Shown here: positions 1 through 12,632 of the stretch, piece by piece
How positions within the stretch are numbered: position 1 is the first letter of the stretch
Layout: every line of letters starts with the position of its first letter
From: Chrysaora quinquecirrha
Taxonomy: Eukaryota; Cnidaria; Scyphozoa; Semaeostomeae; Pelagiidae
Reading direction: 5' to 3'
Assembly: GCA_014526335.1 (NCBI GenBank)
Contig: JACTAT010000044.1
Coordinates: 2,683,732-2,747,731 of the forward strand
Length of the DNA stretch: 64,000 nt
The notes under the pieces: generated by a model
Told to the model about the DNA's origin: nothing
Seen by the model: only the letters and a program-made list of their open reading frames with translations
Databases searched by the model: none
Translations under genes and position numbers: made by a program

Positions 1-120
1 TTTGTTAGTAAATTAGATAGTTTGCGAGGTTGTTTGTTAGTTAGTTAGTTAGTTAGTTAGTTAGTAGTTAGTTAGTTAGCTTAGTTTGTATGTTAGTTAG
101 TTTGCAAGCATAGCTTTCAT

Positions 121-164
<44 letters not shown>

Positions 165-196
165 GCTAGTAAATTAGATAGTTAGCGAGCTTGTTT

Positions 197-238
<42 letters not shown>

Positions 239-293
239 GAGTCAGTGAGTTAGTAAGCTGTTTATTTAGATTGAAAGTATAGCTTGAATACTG

Positions 294-325
<32 letters not shown>

Positions 326-818
326 GTTAGTAAATTAGATAGTTGGCGAATTTGTTTGTTGGTTTGTTAGTTTGTTAGTTAGTTAGTTTGTAAGCTGCTC
401 AATTAGGTTGCAAGCATAGCTTGTATGTTAGTTAGTTAGTAAGATAGAGAGTAATGTTAGTTAGTTGGTTAGTTAGTTACTTAGTTAGTTAGTTTGTGAG
501 TAAATTAGATTGTTTTCGAGGTTGTTTATTAGTTAGTTAGTTTGCTAGTTAGTTTGTTTGTAAGCTGCTTATTATTTTGCAAGCATAGCTTGTATGTTAG
601 TTAGTTAGTAAGATAGAGAGTTAGTTAGTTGAATGGCTAGTTAATTACTTATTGAGTTAGTTTGTTAGTAAATTAGAGAGTTTGCGAGGTTGTTTGTTAG
701 TTAGTTAGTTAGTTAGTTAGTTAATTAGCCAGCTAGTTAGTTAGTTACGTTGCAAGCATAGCTTTCATGTTAGTTAGTTGGTTAGTTAGTTAGTTATTTA
801 GTTAGTTAGTTTGCTAGT

Positions 819-973
819 AAATTAGATAGTTAGCAAGCTTGTTGTTTGTTGTTAGTTAGTTAGTTAGCTAGTTAGTTATTGAGTCAGTGAGTTAGCTAGC
901 TGTTTATTTAGGTTGAAAGCATAGCTTGTATATTGGCTAGTTAGTTAGTTAGTTAGTTAGATAGTTTGTTAGT
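819..973 (+). repeat. Reference monomer A (155 bp)
   Basis: One clean copy of monomer type A, measured from the AAATTAGA anchor at 819 to the next anchor at 974. It holds the once-per-HOR block GAGTCAGTGAG at 881, then AGCTAGCT and TGTTTATTTAGG. Its dyad is at 917-927 and is preceded by TTGA rather than TTGC. The downstream flank is GTATATTGGC. Other A copies have GAATACTGG instead (first at 275-295), so A has at least two subtypes. Confidence 0.9.
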
Positions 974-1142
974 AAATTAGATAGTTGGCGAGTTTGTTTG
1001 TTGGTTAGTTAGTTTGTTAGTTAGTTAGTTTGTAAGCTGCTCAATTAGATTGCAAGCATAGCTTGTATGTTAGTTAATTAGTAAGATAGAGAGTAAGGTA
1101 GTTAGTTGGTTAGTTAGTTACTTAGTTAGTTAGTTTGTGAGT
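974..1142 (+). repeat. Reference monomer B (169 bp)
   Basis: Monomer type B has anchor AAATTAGATAG at 974 followed by TTGGCGAG. It then has TTTGTAAGCTGCTCAATTAG before the dyad at 1054-1064. The downstream flank is GTATGTTAG, TAAGATAGAGAG and GTAAGG or GTAATG. The combination GCTGCTCAATTAG plus GAGAGTAA identifies B throughout the window. Confidence 0.9.
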
Positions 1143-1311
1143 AAATTAGATAGTTTTCGAGGTTGCTTATTAGTTAGTTGGTTTGCTAGTTAGTTTGTTT
1201 GTAAGCTGCTTAATTTTGTTGCAGGCATAGCTTGTATGTTAGTTAGTTAGTAAGATAGAGAGTTAGTTAGTTGAATGGCTAGTTAATTACTTATTGAGTT
1301 AGTTTGTTAGT
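1143..1311 (+). repeat. Reference monomer C (169 bp)
   Basis: Monomer type C has anchor AAATTAGA at 1143 followed by TAGTTTTCGAGG. It then has GTAAGCTGCTTAATT before the dyad at 1223-1233, which here is AGGCATAGCTT with one change in the left arm. The downstream flank is GTATGTTAG, TAAGATAGAGAG and TTGAATGGCTAG. GAATGG is the simplest mark of a C monomer. Confidence 0.9.
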
Positions 1312-1337
1312 AAATTAGAGAGTTTGCGAGGTTGTTT

Positions 1338-1370
<33 letters not shown>

Positions 1371-1406
1371 CCAGCTAGTTAGTTACGTTGCAAGCATAGC
1401 TTTCAT

Positions 1407-1446
<40 letters not shown>

Positions 1447-1452
1447 GCTAGT
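1312..1452 (+). repeat. Reference monomer D (141 bp)
   Basis: Monomer type D has anchor AAATTAGAGAG at 1312 followed by TTTGCGAGG. A long (TTAG)n run and CCAGCTAG precede TTACGTTGC and the dyad at 1392-1402. The downstream flank is TCATG, then another long TTAG run. ACGTTGC adds a second CpG that the other types lack. D closes the A-B-C-D unit; the next A anchor is at 1453. Confidence 0.9.
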
Positions 1453-2045
1453 AAATTAGATAGTTAGCGAGCTTGTTTGTTAGTTAGTTAGTTAGTTAGC
1501 TAGTTAGTTATTGAGTCAGTGAGTTAGCTAGCTGTTTATTTAGGTTGAAAGCATAGCTTGTATATTGGCTAGTTAGTTAGTTAGTTAGTTAGATAGTTTG
1601 TTAGTAAATTAGATAGTTGGCGAGTTTGTTTGTTGGTTAGTTAGTTTGTTAGTTAGTTAGTTTGTAAGCCGCTCAATTAGATTGCAAGCATAGCTTGTAT
1701 GTTAGTTAGTTAGTAAGATAGAGAGTAAGTAGTTAGTTGGTTAGTTAGTTACTTAGTTAGTTAGTTTGTGAGTAAATTAGATAGTTTTCGAGGTTGCTTA
1801 TTAGTTAGTTGGTTTGCTAGTTAGTTTGTTTGTAAGCTGCTTAATTTTGTTGCAGGCATAGCTTGTATGTTAGTTAGTTAGTAAGATAGAGAGTTAGTTA
1901 GTTGAATGGTTAGTTAATTACTTATTTAGTTAGTTTGTTAGTAAATTAGAGAGTTTGCGAGGTTGTTTTTTAGTTAGTTAGTTAGTTAGTTAGTTAATTA
2001 GTTAGTTAGCGAGCTAGTTAGTTACTTTGCAAGCATAGCTTTCAT

Positions 2046-2101
<56 letters not shown>

Positions 2102-2133
2102 GCTAGTAAATTAGATAGTTAGCGAGCTTGTTT

Positions 2134-2158
<25 letters not shown>

Positions 2159-2164
<6 letters not shown>

Positions 2165-2196
2165 CAGTGAGTTGTTTGTTTAGCTAGCTTGTTTAT

Positions 2197-2233
<37 letters not shown>

Positions 2234-2243
2234 AAATATATTG

Positions 2244-2276
<33 letters not shown>

Positions 2277-2343
2277 GCAGTTTAGTTAGTTAGTTAGTTA
2301 GTTAGTTAAGTTATTAGTTAGTCAGTTAGTTAGGTTAGTTTGT

Positions 2344-2379
<36 letters not shown>

Positions 2380-2472
2380 AGTTAGTTAGTTTAGTTTTAG
2401 TAAATTAGAGAGTTTGCGAGGTTTTTGTTAGTTAGTTAGTTAGTTAGTTACGTTTGCAAGCATAGCTTTCAT

Positions 2473-2526
<54 letters not shown>

Positions 2527-2548
2527 AAATTAGTTAGTTAGTTAGTTT

Positions 2549-2598
<50 letters not shown>

Positions 2599-2765
2599 GA
2601 GTCAGTTAGTTAGTTAGTTAGTTTTATTTAGGTTGAAAGTGAGTTTTAGTTAGTTAGTTAGTTTAGGTTAGTTAGTTAGTTAGTTAATAGTTGGTTAGTT
2701 AATTAGTTAGTTAGTTGTTAGTAAATTAGATTTTTGTTTGTTGGTTAGTTAGTTAGTGTTAGTTA
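2159..2765 (+). repeat. Smoothed TTAG stretch with broken anchors
   Basis: Much of this stretch is plain (TTAG)n. A D-type dyad survives near 2459 and a shortened GAGTCAG marker at 2599, and a damaged A flank lies near 2625. Several anchors expected from the 635-bp frame are missing or one base short. This is either homogenisation toward the tetranucleotide or consensus smoothing. Confidence 0.75.
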
Positions 2766-3079
2766 GTTAGTTTGTAAGCTGCTCAATTAGGTTGCAAGCA
2801 TAGCTTGTATGTTAGTTAGTTAGTAAGATAGAGAGTAATGTAGTTAGTTGGTTAGTTAGTTACTTAGTTAGTTAGTTTGTGAGTAAATTAGATTGTTTTC
2901 GATGTTGTTTATTAGTTAGTTAGTTTGCTAGTTAGTTTGTTTGTAAGCTGCTTAATTATTTTGCAAGCATAGCTTGTATGTTAGTTAGTTAGTAAGATAG
3001 AGAGTTAGTTAGTTGAATGGCTAGTTAATTACTTATTGAGTTAGTTTGTTAGTAAATTAGAGAGTTTGCGAGGTTGTTT

Positions 3080-3111
<32 letters not shown>

Positions 3112-3152
3112 ATTAGCCAGCTAGTTAGTTACGTTGCAAGCATAGCTTTCAT

Positions 3153-3196
<44 letters not shown>

Positions 3197-3234
3197 TAGT
3201 TAGCTAGTAAATTAGATAGTTAGCAAGCTTGTTT

Positions 3235-3269
<35 letters not shown>

Positions 3270-3690
3270 GAGTCAGTGAGTTAGTTAGTTAAGCTGTTTA
3301 TTTAGGTTGAAAGCATAGCTTGTATATTGGCTTTAGTTAGTTAGTTAGTTAGTTAGTTTGTTAGTAAATTAGATAGTTGGCGAGTTTGTTTGTTGGTTAG
3401 TTAGTTTGTTAGTTAGTTAGTTTGTAAGCTGCTCAATTAGGTTGCAAGCATAGCTTGTATGTTAGTTAGTTAGTAAGATAGAGAGTAATGTAGTAAGTTG
3501 GTTAGTTAGTTACTTAGTTAGTTAGTTTGTGAGTAAATTAGATTCTTTTCGAGGTTGTTTTTTAGTTAGTTAGTTTAGCTAGTTAGTTTGTTTGTAAGCT
3601 GCTTAATTTTGTTGCAGCATAGCTTGTATGTTAGTTAGTTAGTAAGATAGAGAGTTAGTTAGTTGAATGGTTAGTTAATTACTTATTTAG
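2766..3690 (+). repeat. HOR block (B-C-D-A-B-C)
   Basis: Recognisable monomers run in the standard order. B has its dyad near 2797, C near 2965, D near 3138 and A near 3312 after the marker at 3270. A second B lies near 3450 and a second C near 3612. The last C dyad has lost one base (GCAGCATAGCTT), which foreshadows the smoothed stretch that follows. Confidence 0.88.
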
Positions 3691-4500
<810 letters not shown>

Positions 4501-4515
<15 letters not shown>

Positions 4516-4572
4516 GAGTCAGTGAGTTAGCTAGCTGTTTATTTAGGTTGAAAGCATAGCTTGAATAGCTTG

Positions 4573-4604
<32 letters not shown>

Positions 4605-5003
4605 TGTTAGTAAATTAGATAAATTAGATAGTTGGCGAGTTTGTTTGTTAGTAAGATTAGTTTAGTTGGTTTGTTACTTAGTTAGTTAGTTTGTAAGCTG
4701 CTCAATTAGGTTGCAAGCATAGCTTGTATGTTAGTTAGTTAGTAAGATAGAGAGTTAGTAATGGTAGTTAGTTGGTTAGTTAGTTACTTAGTTAGTTAGT
4801 TTGTGAGTAAATTAGATAGTTTTCGAGGTTGTTTATTAGTTAGTTAGTTTGCTAGTTAGTTTGTTTGTAAGCTGCTTAATTTTTTGCAAGCATAGCTTGT
4901 ATGTTAGTTAGTTAGTAAGATAGAGAGTTAGTTAGTTGAATGGTTAGTTAATTACTTATTTAGTTAGTTTGTTAGTAAATTAGAGAGTTTGCGAGGTTGT
5001 TTT

Positions 5004-5047
<44 letters not shown>

Positions 5048-5079
5048 CTGGTTAGTTACTTTGCAAGCATAGCTTTCAT

Positions 5080-5149
<70 letters not shown>

Positions 5150-5195
5150 AGCTAGTAAATTAGTTAGTTAAATTAGATAGTTAGTGAGCTTGTTT

Positions 5196-5230
<35 letters not shown>

Positions 5231-5688
5231 GAGTCAGTGAGTTAGCTAGCTGTTTATTTAGGTTGAAAGCATAGCTTGTATATTGGCTAGTTAGTTAGTT
5301 AGTTAGTTAGATAGTTTGTTAGTAAATTAGATAGTTGACGAGTTTGTTTGTTGGTTTGTTAGATAGTTAGTTTGTAAGCTGCTCAATTAGGTTGCAAGCA
5401 TAGCTTGTATGTTAGTTAGTTAGTAAGATAGAGAGTAAGTTAGTAGTTAGTTGGTTAGTTAGTTACTTAGTTAGTTAGTTAGTTAGTTTGTGAGTAAATT
5501 AGATTGTTTTCGAGTTGTTTATTAGTTAGTTAGTTTGCTAGTTAGTTTGTTTGTAAGCTGCTTAATTTTTTGCAAGCATAGCTTGTATGTTAGTTAGTTA
5601 GTAAGATAGAGAGTTAGTTAGTTGAATGGTTAGTTAATTACTTATTGAGTTAGTTTGTTAGTAAATTAGAGAGTTTGCGAGGTTGTTT

Positions 5689-5690
<2 letters not shown>
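4501..5690 (+). repeat. HOR block
   Basis: Markers at 4516 and 5231 bound one complete A-B-C-D unit of 715 bp, and most of a second unit follows. The first unit is long because the D portion carries an expanded TTAG run near 5080-5150. A small duplication of AAATTAGAT occurs at 4612-4630, a short slip within the anchor. Confidence 0.88.
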
Positions 5691-5735
<45 letters not shown>

Positions 5736-5752
5736 CTTTGCAAGCATAGCTT

Positions 5753-5803
<51 letters not shown>

Positions 5804-5848
5804 AGTTAGTTAGTTAGTTAGCTAGTTAGTTAGTTAGTTAGTTAGTTT

Positions 5849-5886
<38 letters not shown>

Positions 5887-5932
5887 GAGTCAGTTAGTTA
5901 GCTTAGCTTTTTAGTTAGTTGAGTTTGTTATA

Positions 5933-5967
<35 letters not shown>

Positions 5968-6059
5968 GTTAGTAAATTAGATAGTTGGCGAGTTTGTTTG
6001 TTAGTTAGTTAGGTAGTTAGTTAGTTAGTTAGTTTGTTAAAGCAAGCATAGCTTGTATA

Positions 6060-6130
<71 letters not shown>

Positions 6131-6232
6131 AGTTTGTAGTTAGTTTTGTTAGTTAGTTAGTTTGTTAGCTAGTTAATTAGTTTGCAAGCATAGTTTGTTA
6201 GTTAGTTAGTTAGTTAAGATAGAGCATAGTTG

Positions 6233-6282
<50 letters not shown>

Positions 6283-6331
6283 GTTAGTTAATTAGATAGT
6301 TTGTTAGTTTGTTTAGATAGTTAGTTAGTTT

Positions 6332-6363
<32 letters not shown>

Positions 6364-6410
6364 AGTTGCTAGTTAGTTGTGAGTTAGTTAGCTTGTTAGT
6401 TTAGTTAGTA

Positions 6411-6459
<49 letters not shown>

Positions 6460-6491
6460 GTTAGTAAATTAGATAGTTAGCGAGTTTGTTT

Positions 6492-6526
<35 letters not shown>

Positions 6527-6607
6527 GTTAGTTAGTTAATTAGTTTGCAAGCATAGCTTGTTAGTTAGTTAGTTAGTAAGATAGTTAGAGTAATTAGTAG
6601 TTAGTTG

Positions 6608-6638
<31 letters not shown>

Positions 6639-6690
6639 GTTAGTAAGTTAGATAGTTTTAGAGGTTGTTTATTTAGTTAGTTTGTTAGTT
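5691..6690 (+). repeat. Smoothed TTAG stretch
   Basis: Long (TTAG)n runs carry fragments of the family: a marker at 5887, a dyad with GTATATTAG near 6044, another near 6186 and a B-like GCAAGCATAGCTTG near 6547. TAAGATAG boxes are partial. No anchor order can be assigned with confidence and no gene is present. Confidence 0.7.
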
Positions 6691-6909
6691 AGTTAGTTTG
6701 TTTGTAGCTGCTTAATTATGTTGCAAGCATAGCTTGTATGTTAGTTAGTTAGTTAGTTAGTTTAGTTAGTTGAATGGTTAGTTAATTACTTATTTAGTTA
6801 GTTTGTTAGTAAATTAGAGAGTTTGCGAGGTTGTTTGTTAGTTAGTTAATTAGTTAGTTAGTTAGTTAGTTAGCAAGCTGGTTAGTTATGTTGCAAGCAT
6901 AGCTTTCAT

Positions 6910-6965
<56 letters not shown>

Positions 6966-6994
6966 ATTAGATAGTTAGTTAGAGTTTGTTTGTC

Positions 6995-7029
<35 letters not shown>

Positions 7030-7460
7030 TAGCTAGCTGCTTAGTTAGGTTGTAAGCATAGCTTGTATATTGGCTAGTTAGTTAGTTAGTTAGTTAGATA
7101 GTTTGTTAGTAAATTAGATAGTTGGCGAGTTTGTTTGTTAGTTAGTTAGTTTGTTAGTTAGTTAGTTTGTAAGCTGCTTAATTAGGTTGCAAGCATAGCT
7201 TGTATGTTAGTTAGTTACTAAGATAGAGAGCTAGTTAGTTAGTTGATTAGTTAGTTACTTAGTTAGTTAGTTTGTGAGTAAATTAGATAGTTTGTGAGGT
7301 TGTTTGTTAGTTAGTTCGTTAGTTTGCTTAGTTAGTTTGTTTGTTAGCTTTAATTTTGTTGCAAGCATAGCTTGTATGTTAGTTAGTTAGTAAGATAGTT
7401 AGTTAGTTAGTTGAATGGTTAGTTAATTACTTAGTTAGTTAGTTTGTTAGTAAATTAGAG
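6691..7460 (+). repeat. HOR block, partly smoothed
   Basis: C (dyad near 6722, with GAATGG), D (near 6892), A (near 7048, flank GTATATTGGC), B (near 7190) and C (near 7362) follow the standard order. The GAGTCAGTGAG marker expected near 7030 is missing: the A monomer there has TTTCTTAGCTAGCTGC instead. Confidence 0.82.
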
Positions 7461-7477
7461 AGTTTGCGAGGTTGTTT

Positions 7478-7565
<88 letters not shown>

Positions 7566-7580
7566 GCAAGCATAGTTAGT

Positions 7581-7621
<41 letters not shown>

Positions 7622-7643
7622 AAGTTATAGATAGTTAGTTAGT

Positions 7644-7707
<64 letters not shown>

Positions 7708-7739
7708 AGTTAGCTAGTTGAAAGTTGCAAGCATAGCTT

Positions 7740-7783
<44 letters not shown>

Positions 7784-7823
7784 TTCAGTTTGTTAGTAAA
7801 TTAGATAGTTTGCGAGGTTGTTT

Positions 7824-7859
<36 letters not shown>

Positions 7860-7918
7860 AGTTAGCTAGTTAGTTAGTTGCAAGCATAGCTTGTATGTTA
7901 GTTAGTTAGTTAGTTAGT

Positions 7919-7998
<80 letters not shown>

Positions 7999-8005
7999 CT
8001 TGTTT

Positions 8006-8039
<34 letters not shown>

Positions 8040-8110
8040 AAGTTTAGTTAGTTAGTTAGTTAGCTAGCTTTTAGTTAGTTAAAGTTAGTTAGTATATTGG
8101 CTAGTTAGTT
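7461..8110 (+). repeat. Smoothed TTAG stretch
   Basis: This is nearly pure (TTAG)n with a run of roughly 80 bases at about 7917-7998. Only three dyad remnants are intact or nearly so (near 7567, 7730 and 7882). One AAATTAGATAGTTTGCGAGG anchor survives near 7798. There is nothing else in the stretch. Confidence 0.75.
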
Positions 8111-8163
8111 TGTTAGTTAGTTAGTTAGTTTGTTAGTAAATTAGATAGTTTGCGAGGTTGTTT

Positions 8164-8196
<33 letters not shown>

Positions 8197-8242
8197 CGAG
8201 CTGGTTAGTTAGTTACGTTGCAGCATAGCTTTCATGTTAGTA

Positions 8243-8275
<33 letters not shown>

Positions 8276-8326
8276 GCTAGTTAGTTAGTTAGTTATTAGA
8301 TAGTTAGTTAGATAGTTAGCTTGTTC

Positions 8327-8360
<34 letters not shown>

Positions 8361-8818
8361 GAGTCAGTGTGAGTTAGTAAGCTGTTTATTTAGGTTGAAA
8401 GCATAGCTTGAATATTGGTTAGTTAGTTAGTTAGTTAGTTAGTAGTTTGTTAGTAAATTAGATAGTTGGCGAGTTTGTTTGTTGGTTAGTTAGTTTGTTA
8501 GTTAGTTAGTTTGTAAGCTGCTCAATTAGGTTGCAAGCATAGCTTGTATGTTAGTTAGTTAGTAAGACAGAGAGTAATGTAGTTAGTTGGTTAGTTAGTT
8601 ACTTAGTTAGTTAGTTTGTGAGTAAATTAGATTGTTTTCGAGGTTGTTTATTAGTTAGTTAGTTTGCTAGTTAGTTTGTTTGTAAGCTGCTTAATATTTT
8701 TGCAAGCATATCTTGTATGTTAGTTAGTTAGTAAGATAGAGAGTTAGTTAGTTGAATGGCTAGTTAATTACTTATTGAGTTAGTTTGTTAGTAAATTAGA
8801 GAGTTTGCGAGGTTGTTT

Positions 8819-8855
<37 letters not shown>

Positions 8856-8946
8856 CTAGTTAGTTAGTTAATTTGTTAGTTTGTTAAATAGTTAGTTAGT
8901 TAGTTTGTTAGTTTGTAAGTAAATTAGATAGTTAGCAAGCTTGTTT

Positions 8947-8980
<34 letters not shown>

Positions 8981-9098
8981 GAGTCAGTGAGTTAGCTAGC
9001 TGTTTATTTAGGTTGAAAGCATAGCTTGTATATTGGCTAGTTAGTTAGTTAGTTAGTTAGTAGTTTGTTGGTAAATTAGATAGTTGGCGAGTTTGTTT

Positions 9099-9130
<32 letters not shown>

Positions 9131-9194
9131 GTAAGCTGCTTAATTAGGTTGCAAGCATAGCTTGTATGTTAGTTAGTTAGTTAGATAGAGAGTA

Positions 9195-9229
<35 letters not shown>

Positions 9230-9330
9230 GTGAGTAAATTAGATAGTTTTCGAGGTTGCTTATTAGTTAGTTGGTTTGCTAGTTAGTTTGTTTGTAAGCT
9301 GCTTAATTTTGTTGCAGGCATAGCTTGTAT
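8111..9330 (+). repeat. HOR block with one erased D core
   Basis: Two units are marked at 8361 and 8981, 620 bp apart. D, A, B and C dyads occur near 8222, 8399, 8538 and 8702; the last reads AAGCATATCTT. The D monomer that should follow has no dyad: 8860-8900 reads as TTAG with TTTGTTAG and AAATAG fragments. A, B and C then resume with dyads near 9019, 9151 and 9314. Confidence 0.85.
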
Positions 9331-9394
<64 letters not shown>

Positions 9395-9425
9395 GTTAGT
9401 AAATTAGGTTTGAAAGGTTAGTTTT

Positions 9426-9460
<35 letters not shown>

Positions 9461-9550
9461 GTTAGTTAGTTAGTTAGTTAGTTAGTTATTTAGTAGTTGG
9501 CGTAATTTGTTTGTTAGGTTTGTTTAGTTAGTTTTTTAGTTATAGTTAGT
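9331..9550 (+). repeat. Smoothed TTAG stretch
   Basis: A short stretch of plain TTAG with broken anchors (TTAGGTTTGAAAGG near 9405). It occupies the place of a D monomer and part of an A monomer, judging by its flanks (C before, B after). Confidence 0.65.
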
Positions 9551-10569
9551 TTGTAAGCTGTTCAATTAGGTTGCAAGCATAGCTTGTATGTTAGTTAGTT
9601 AGTAAGATAGAGAGTAATGTAGTAAGTTGGTTAGTTAGTTACTTAGTTAGTTAGTTTGTGAGTAAATTAGATTCTTTTCGAGGTTGTTTATTAGTTAGTT
9701 AGTTTGCTAGTTAGTTTGTTTGTAAGCTGCTTATTATTTTGCAAGCATAGCTTGTATGTTAGTTAGTTAGTAAGATAGAGAGTTAGTTAGTTGAATGGCT
9801 AGTTAATTACTTATTGAGTTAGTTTGTTAGTAAATTAGAGAGTTTGCGAGGTTGTTTGTTAGTTAGTTAGTTAGTTAGTTAGTTAATTAGCCAGCTAGTT
9901 AGTTACGTTGCAAGCATAGCTTTCATGTTAGTTAGTTAGTTAGTTAGAAAGTTAGTTAGTTAGTTAATTTGCTAGTAAATTAGATAGTTAGCAAGCTTGT
10001 TTGTTAGTTAGTTAGTTAGTTAGCTAGTTAGTTATTGAGTCAGTGAGTTAGCTAGCTGTTTATTTAGGTTGAAAGCATAGCTTGTATATTGGCTAGTTAG
10101 TTAGTTAGTTAGTTAGATAGGTTGTTAGTAAATTAGATAGTTGGCGAGTTTGTTTGTTTGTTAGTTGGTTTGTTAGTTAGTTAGTTTGTAAGCCGCTCAA
10201 TTAGATTGCAAGCATAGCTTGTATGTTAGTTAATTAGTAAGATAGAGATTAAGGTAGTTAGTTGGTTAGTTAGTTACTTAGTTAGTTAGTTTGTGAGTAA
10301 ATTAGATAGTTTTCGAGGTTGCTTATTAGTTAGTTAGTTTGCTAGTTAGTTTGTTTGTAAGCTGCTTAATTTTGTTGCAGGCATAGCTTGTATGTTAGTT
10401 AGTTAGTAAGATAGAGAGTTAGTTAGTTGAATGGTTAGTTAATTACTTATTTAGTTAGTTTGTTAGTAAATGAGAGAGTTTGCGAGGTTGTTTTTAGTTA
10501 GTTAGTTAGTTAGTTAGTTAATTAGTTAGTTAGCGAGCTGGTTAGTTACTTTGCAAGCATAGCTTTCAT

Positions 10570-10633
<64 letters not shown>

Positions 10634-10666
10634 GCTAGTAAATTAGATAGTTAGTGAGCTTGTTCT

Positions 10667-10703
<37 letters not shown>

Positions 10704-10931
10704 GAATCAATGAGTTAGCTAGCTGTTTGTTTAGGTTGAAAGCCTAGCTTGTATATTGGCTAGTTAGTTAGTTAGTTAGTTAGATAGTTTGTTAGTAAAT
10801 TAGATAGTTGGCGAGTTTGTTTGTTGGTTAGTTAGTTTGTTAGTTAGTTAGTTTGTAAGCTGCTCAATTAGGTTGCAAGCATAGCTTGTATGTTAGTTAG
10901 TTAGTAAGTTAGAGAGTAAGTTAGTTAATTG

Positions 10932-10963
<32 letters not shown>

Positions 10964-11169
10964 GTGAGTAAATTAGATTGTTTTCGAGGTTGTTTATTAG
11001 TTAGTTAGTTTGCTAGTTAGTTTGTTTGTTAGTTGAAGCTGCTTATTATTTTGCAAGCATAGCTTGTATCTTAGTTAGTTAGTAAGATAGAGAGTTAGTT
11101 AGTTGAATGGCTAGTTAATTACTTATTGAGTTAGTTTGTTAGTAAATTAGAGAGTTTGCGAGGTTGTTT

Positions 11170-11206
<37 letters not shown>

Positions 11207-11242
11207 CCAGCTAGTTAGTTACTTTGCAAGCATAGCTTTCAT

Positions 11243-11290
<48 letters not shown>
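9551..11290 (+). repeat. Well-preserved HOR block
   Basis: Markers at 10037 and 10704 (variant GAATCAATGAG) are 667 bp apart. The order A-B-C-D is intact across more than two units. In one A monomer near 10741 the dyad core is changed to AAGCCTAGCTT. A TTAGTTGAA slip lies in front of the C dyad near 11035. Confidence 0.9.
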
Positions 11291-11324
11291 TTGCTAGTAA
11301 ATTAGATAGTTAGTTAGTTTGTTT

Positions 11325-11357
<33 letters not shown>

Positions 11358-11572
11358 AGTTTAGTGAGTTAGTTAGCTGTTTAGTTAGTTGAAAGCATAG
11401 CTTGTATAGTTGTTAGTTAGTTAGTTAGTTAGTTAGTTTGTTAGTAAATTAGATAGTTGGTTAGTAAGTTTGTTTGTTTTTAGTTAGTTTGTTTGTTAGT
11501 TAGTTTAGTTTGTTTGCTAGTTAGTTACGTTGCAAGCATAGCTTGTTGTATGTTAGTTAGTTAGTTAGTTAG

Positions 11573-11620
<48 letters not shown>

Positions 11621-11638
11621 AAATTAGATAGTTAGTTT

Positions 11639-11680
<42 letters not shown>
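11291..11680 (+). repeat. Degraded HOR monomers
   Basis: An A-like monomer (marker degraded near 11353, dyad near 11395) is followed by a B-like one with a damaged dyad flank near 11531. Several anchors have slipped by one or two bases. It lies directly before a two-monomer A'-D unit. Confidence 0.65.
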
Positions 11681-11799
11681 GAGTTAGTGAGTTAGCTAGC
11701 TTTTATTTAGGTTTAAAGCATAGATTGTAGTATTGGCTAGTTAGTTTGTTAGTTAGTTAGTTAGTTTGCTAGTAAATTAGATAGTTTGCGGGCTTGTTT

Positions 11800-11855
<56 letters not shown>

Positions 11856-11878
11856 CGTTGCAAGCATAGCTTTCATGC

Positions 11879-11928
<50 letters not shown>

Positions 11929-11960
11929 GCTAGTAAATTAGATAGTTAGCGAGCTTGTTC

Positions 11961-11998
<38 letters not shown>
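11681..11998 (+). repeat. Two-monomer A'-D unit, copy 1
   Basis: Here an A variant (A') is followed directly by D, skipping B and C. A' is marked by AGCTTTTATTTAGGTTTAAAG and the altered dyad AAAGCATAGATTG with a TATTGGC flank. The D monomer then has TTTGCGGGCTTG and ACGTTGCAAGC. The next GAGTCAGTGAG is at 11999, so the unit is 318 bp, half the normal HOR. Confidence 0.85.
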
Positions 11999-12451
11999 GA
12001 GTCAGTGAGTTAGTAAGCTGTTTATTTAGGTTGAAAGCATAGCTTGAATACTGGTTAGTTAGTTAGTTAGTTAAATAGTTTGTTACTAAATTAGATAGTT
12101 GGCGAATTTGTTTGTTGGTTTGTTAGTTTGTTAGTTAGTTAGTTTGTAAGCTGCTCAATTAGGTTGCAAGCATAGCTTGTATGTTAGTTAGTTAGTAAGA
12201 TAGAGAGTAATGTAGTTAGTTGGTTAGTTAGTTACTTAGTTAGTTAGTTTGTGAGTAAATTAGATTGTTTTCGAAGTTGTTTATTAGTTAGTTAGTTTGC
12301 TAGTTAGTTTGTTTGTAAGCTGCTTAATTTTGTTGCAGGCATAGCTTGTATGTTAGTTAGTTAGTAAGATAGAGAGTTAGTTAGTTGAATGGTTAGTTAA
12401 TTACTTATTTAGTTAGTTTGTTAGTAAATTAGAGAGTTTGCGAGGTTGTTT

Positions 12452-12484
<33 letters not shown>

Positions 12485-12539
12485 CCAGCTAGTTAGTTAC
12501 ATTGCAAGCATAGCTTTCATGTTAGTTAGTTAGTTAGTT

Positions 12540-12571
<32 letters not shown>

Positions 12572-12592
12572 AGTTAGTTGAAAGCATAGCTT

Positions 12593-12632
<40 letters not shown>

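Larger units (their letters stand above)
1..2158 (+). repeat. Well-preserved four-monomer HOR block
   Basis: At least three consecutive A-B-C-D units can be read. In the first, dyads start at 275 (A), 412 (B), 581 (C) and 754 (D). In the second they start at 917, 1054, 1223 and 1392, and the next A dyad is at 1549. Units starting at markers 239, 881 and 1513 are 642 and 632 bp long. The length differences come mainly from TTAG copy number. Confidence 0.92.

Noticed and set aside
819..1453. CENP-B box in the monomers
   Set aside because: The dyad AAGCATAGCTT and the other anchors do not contain the core words of the CENP-B box consensus. A centromeric role cannot be claimed from sequence alone.
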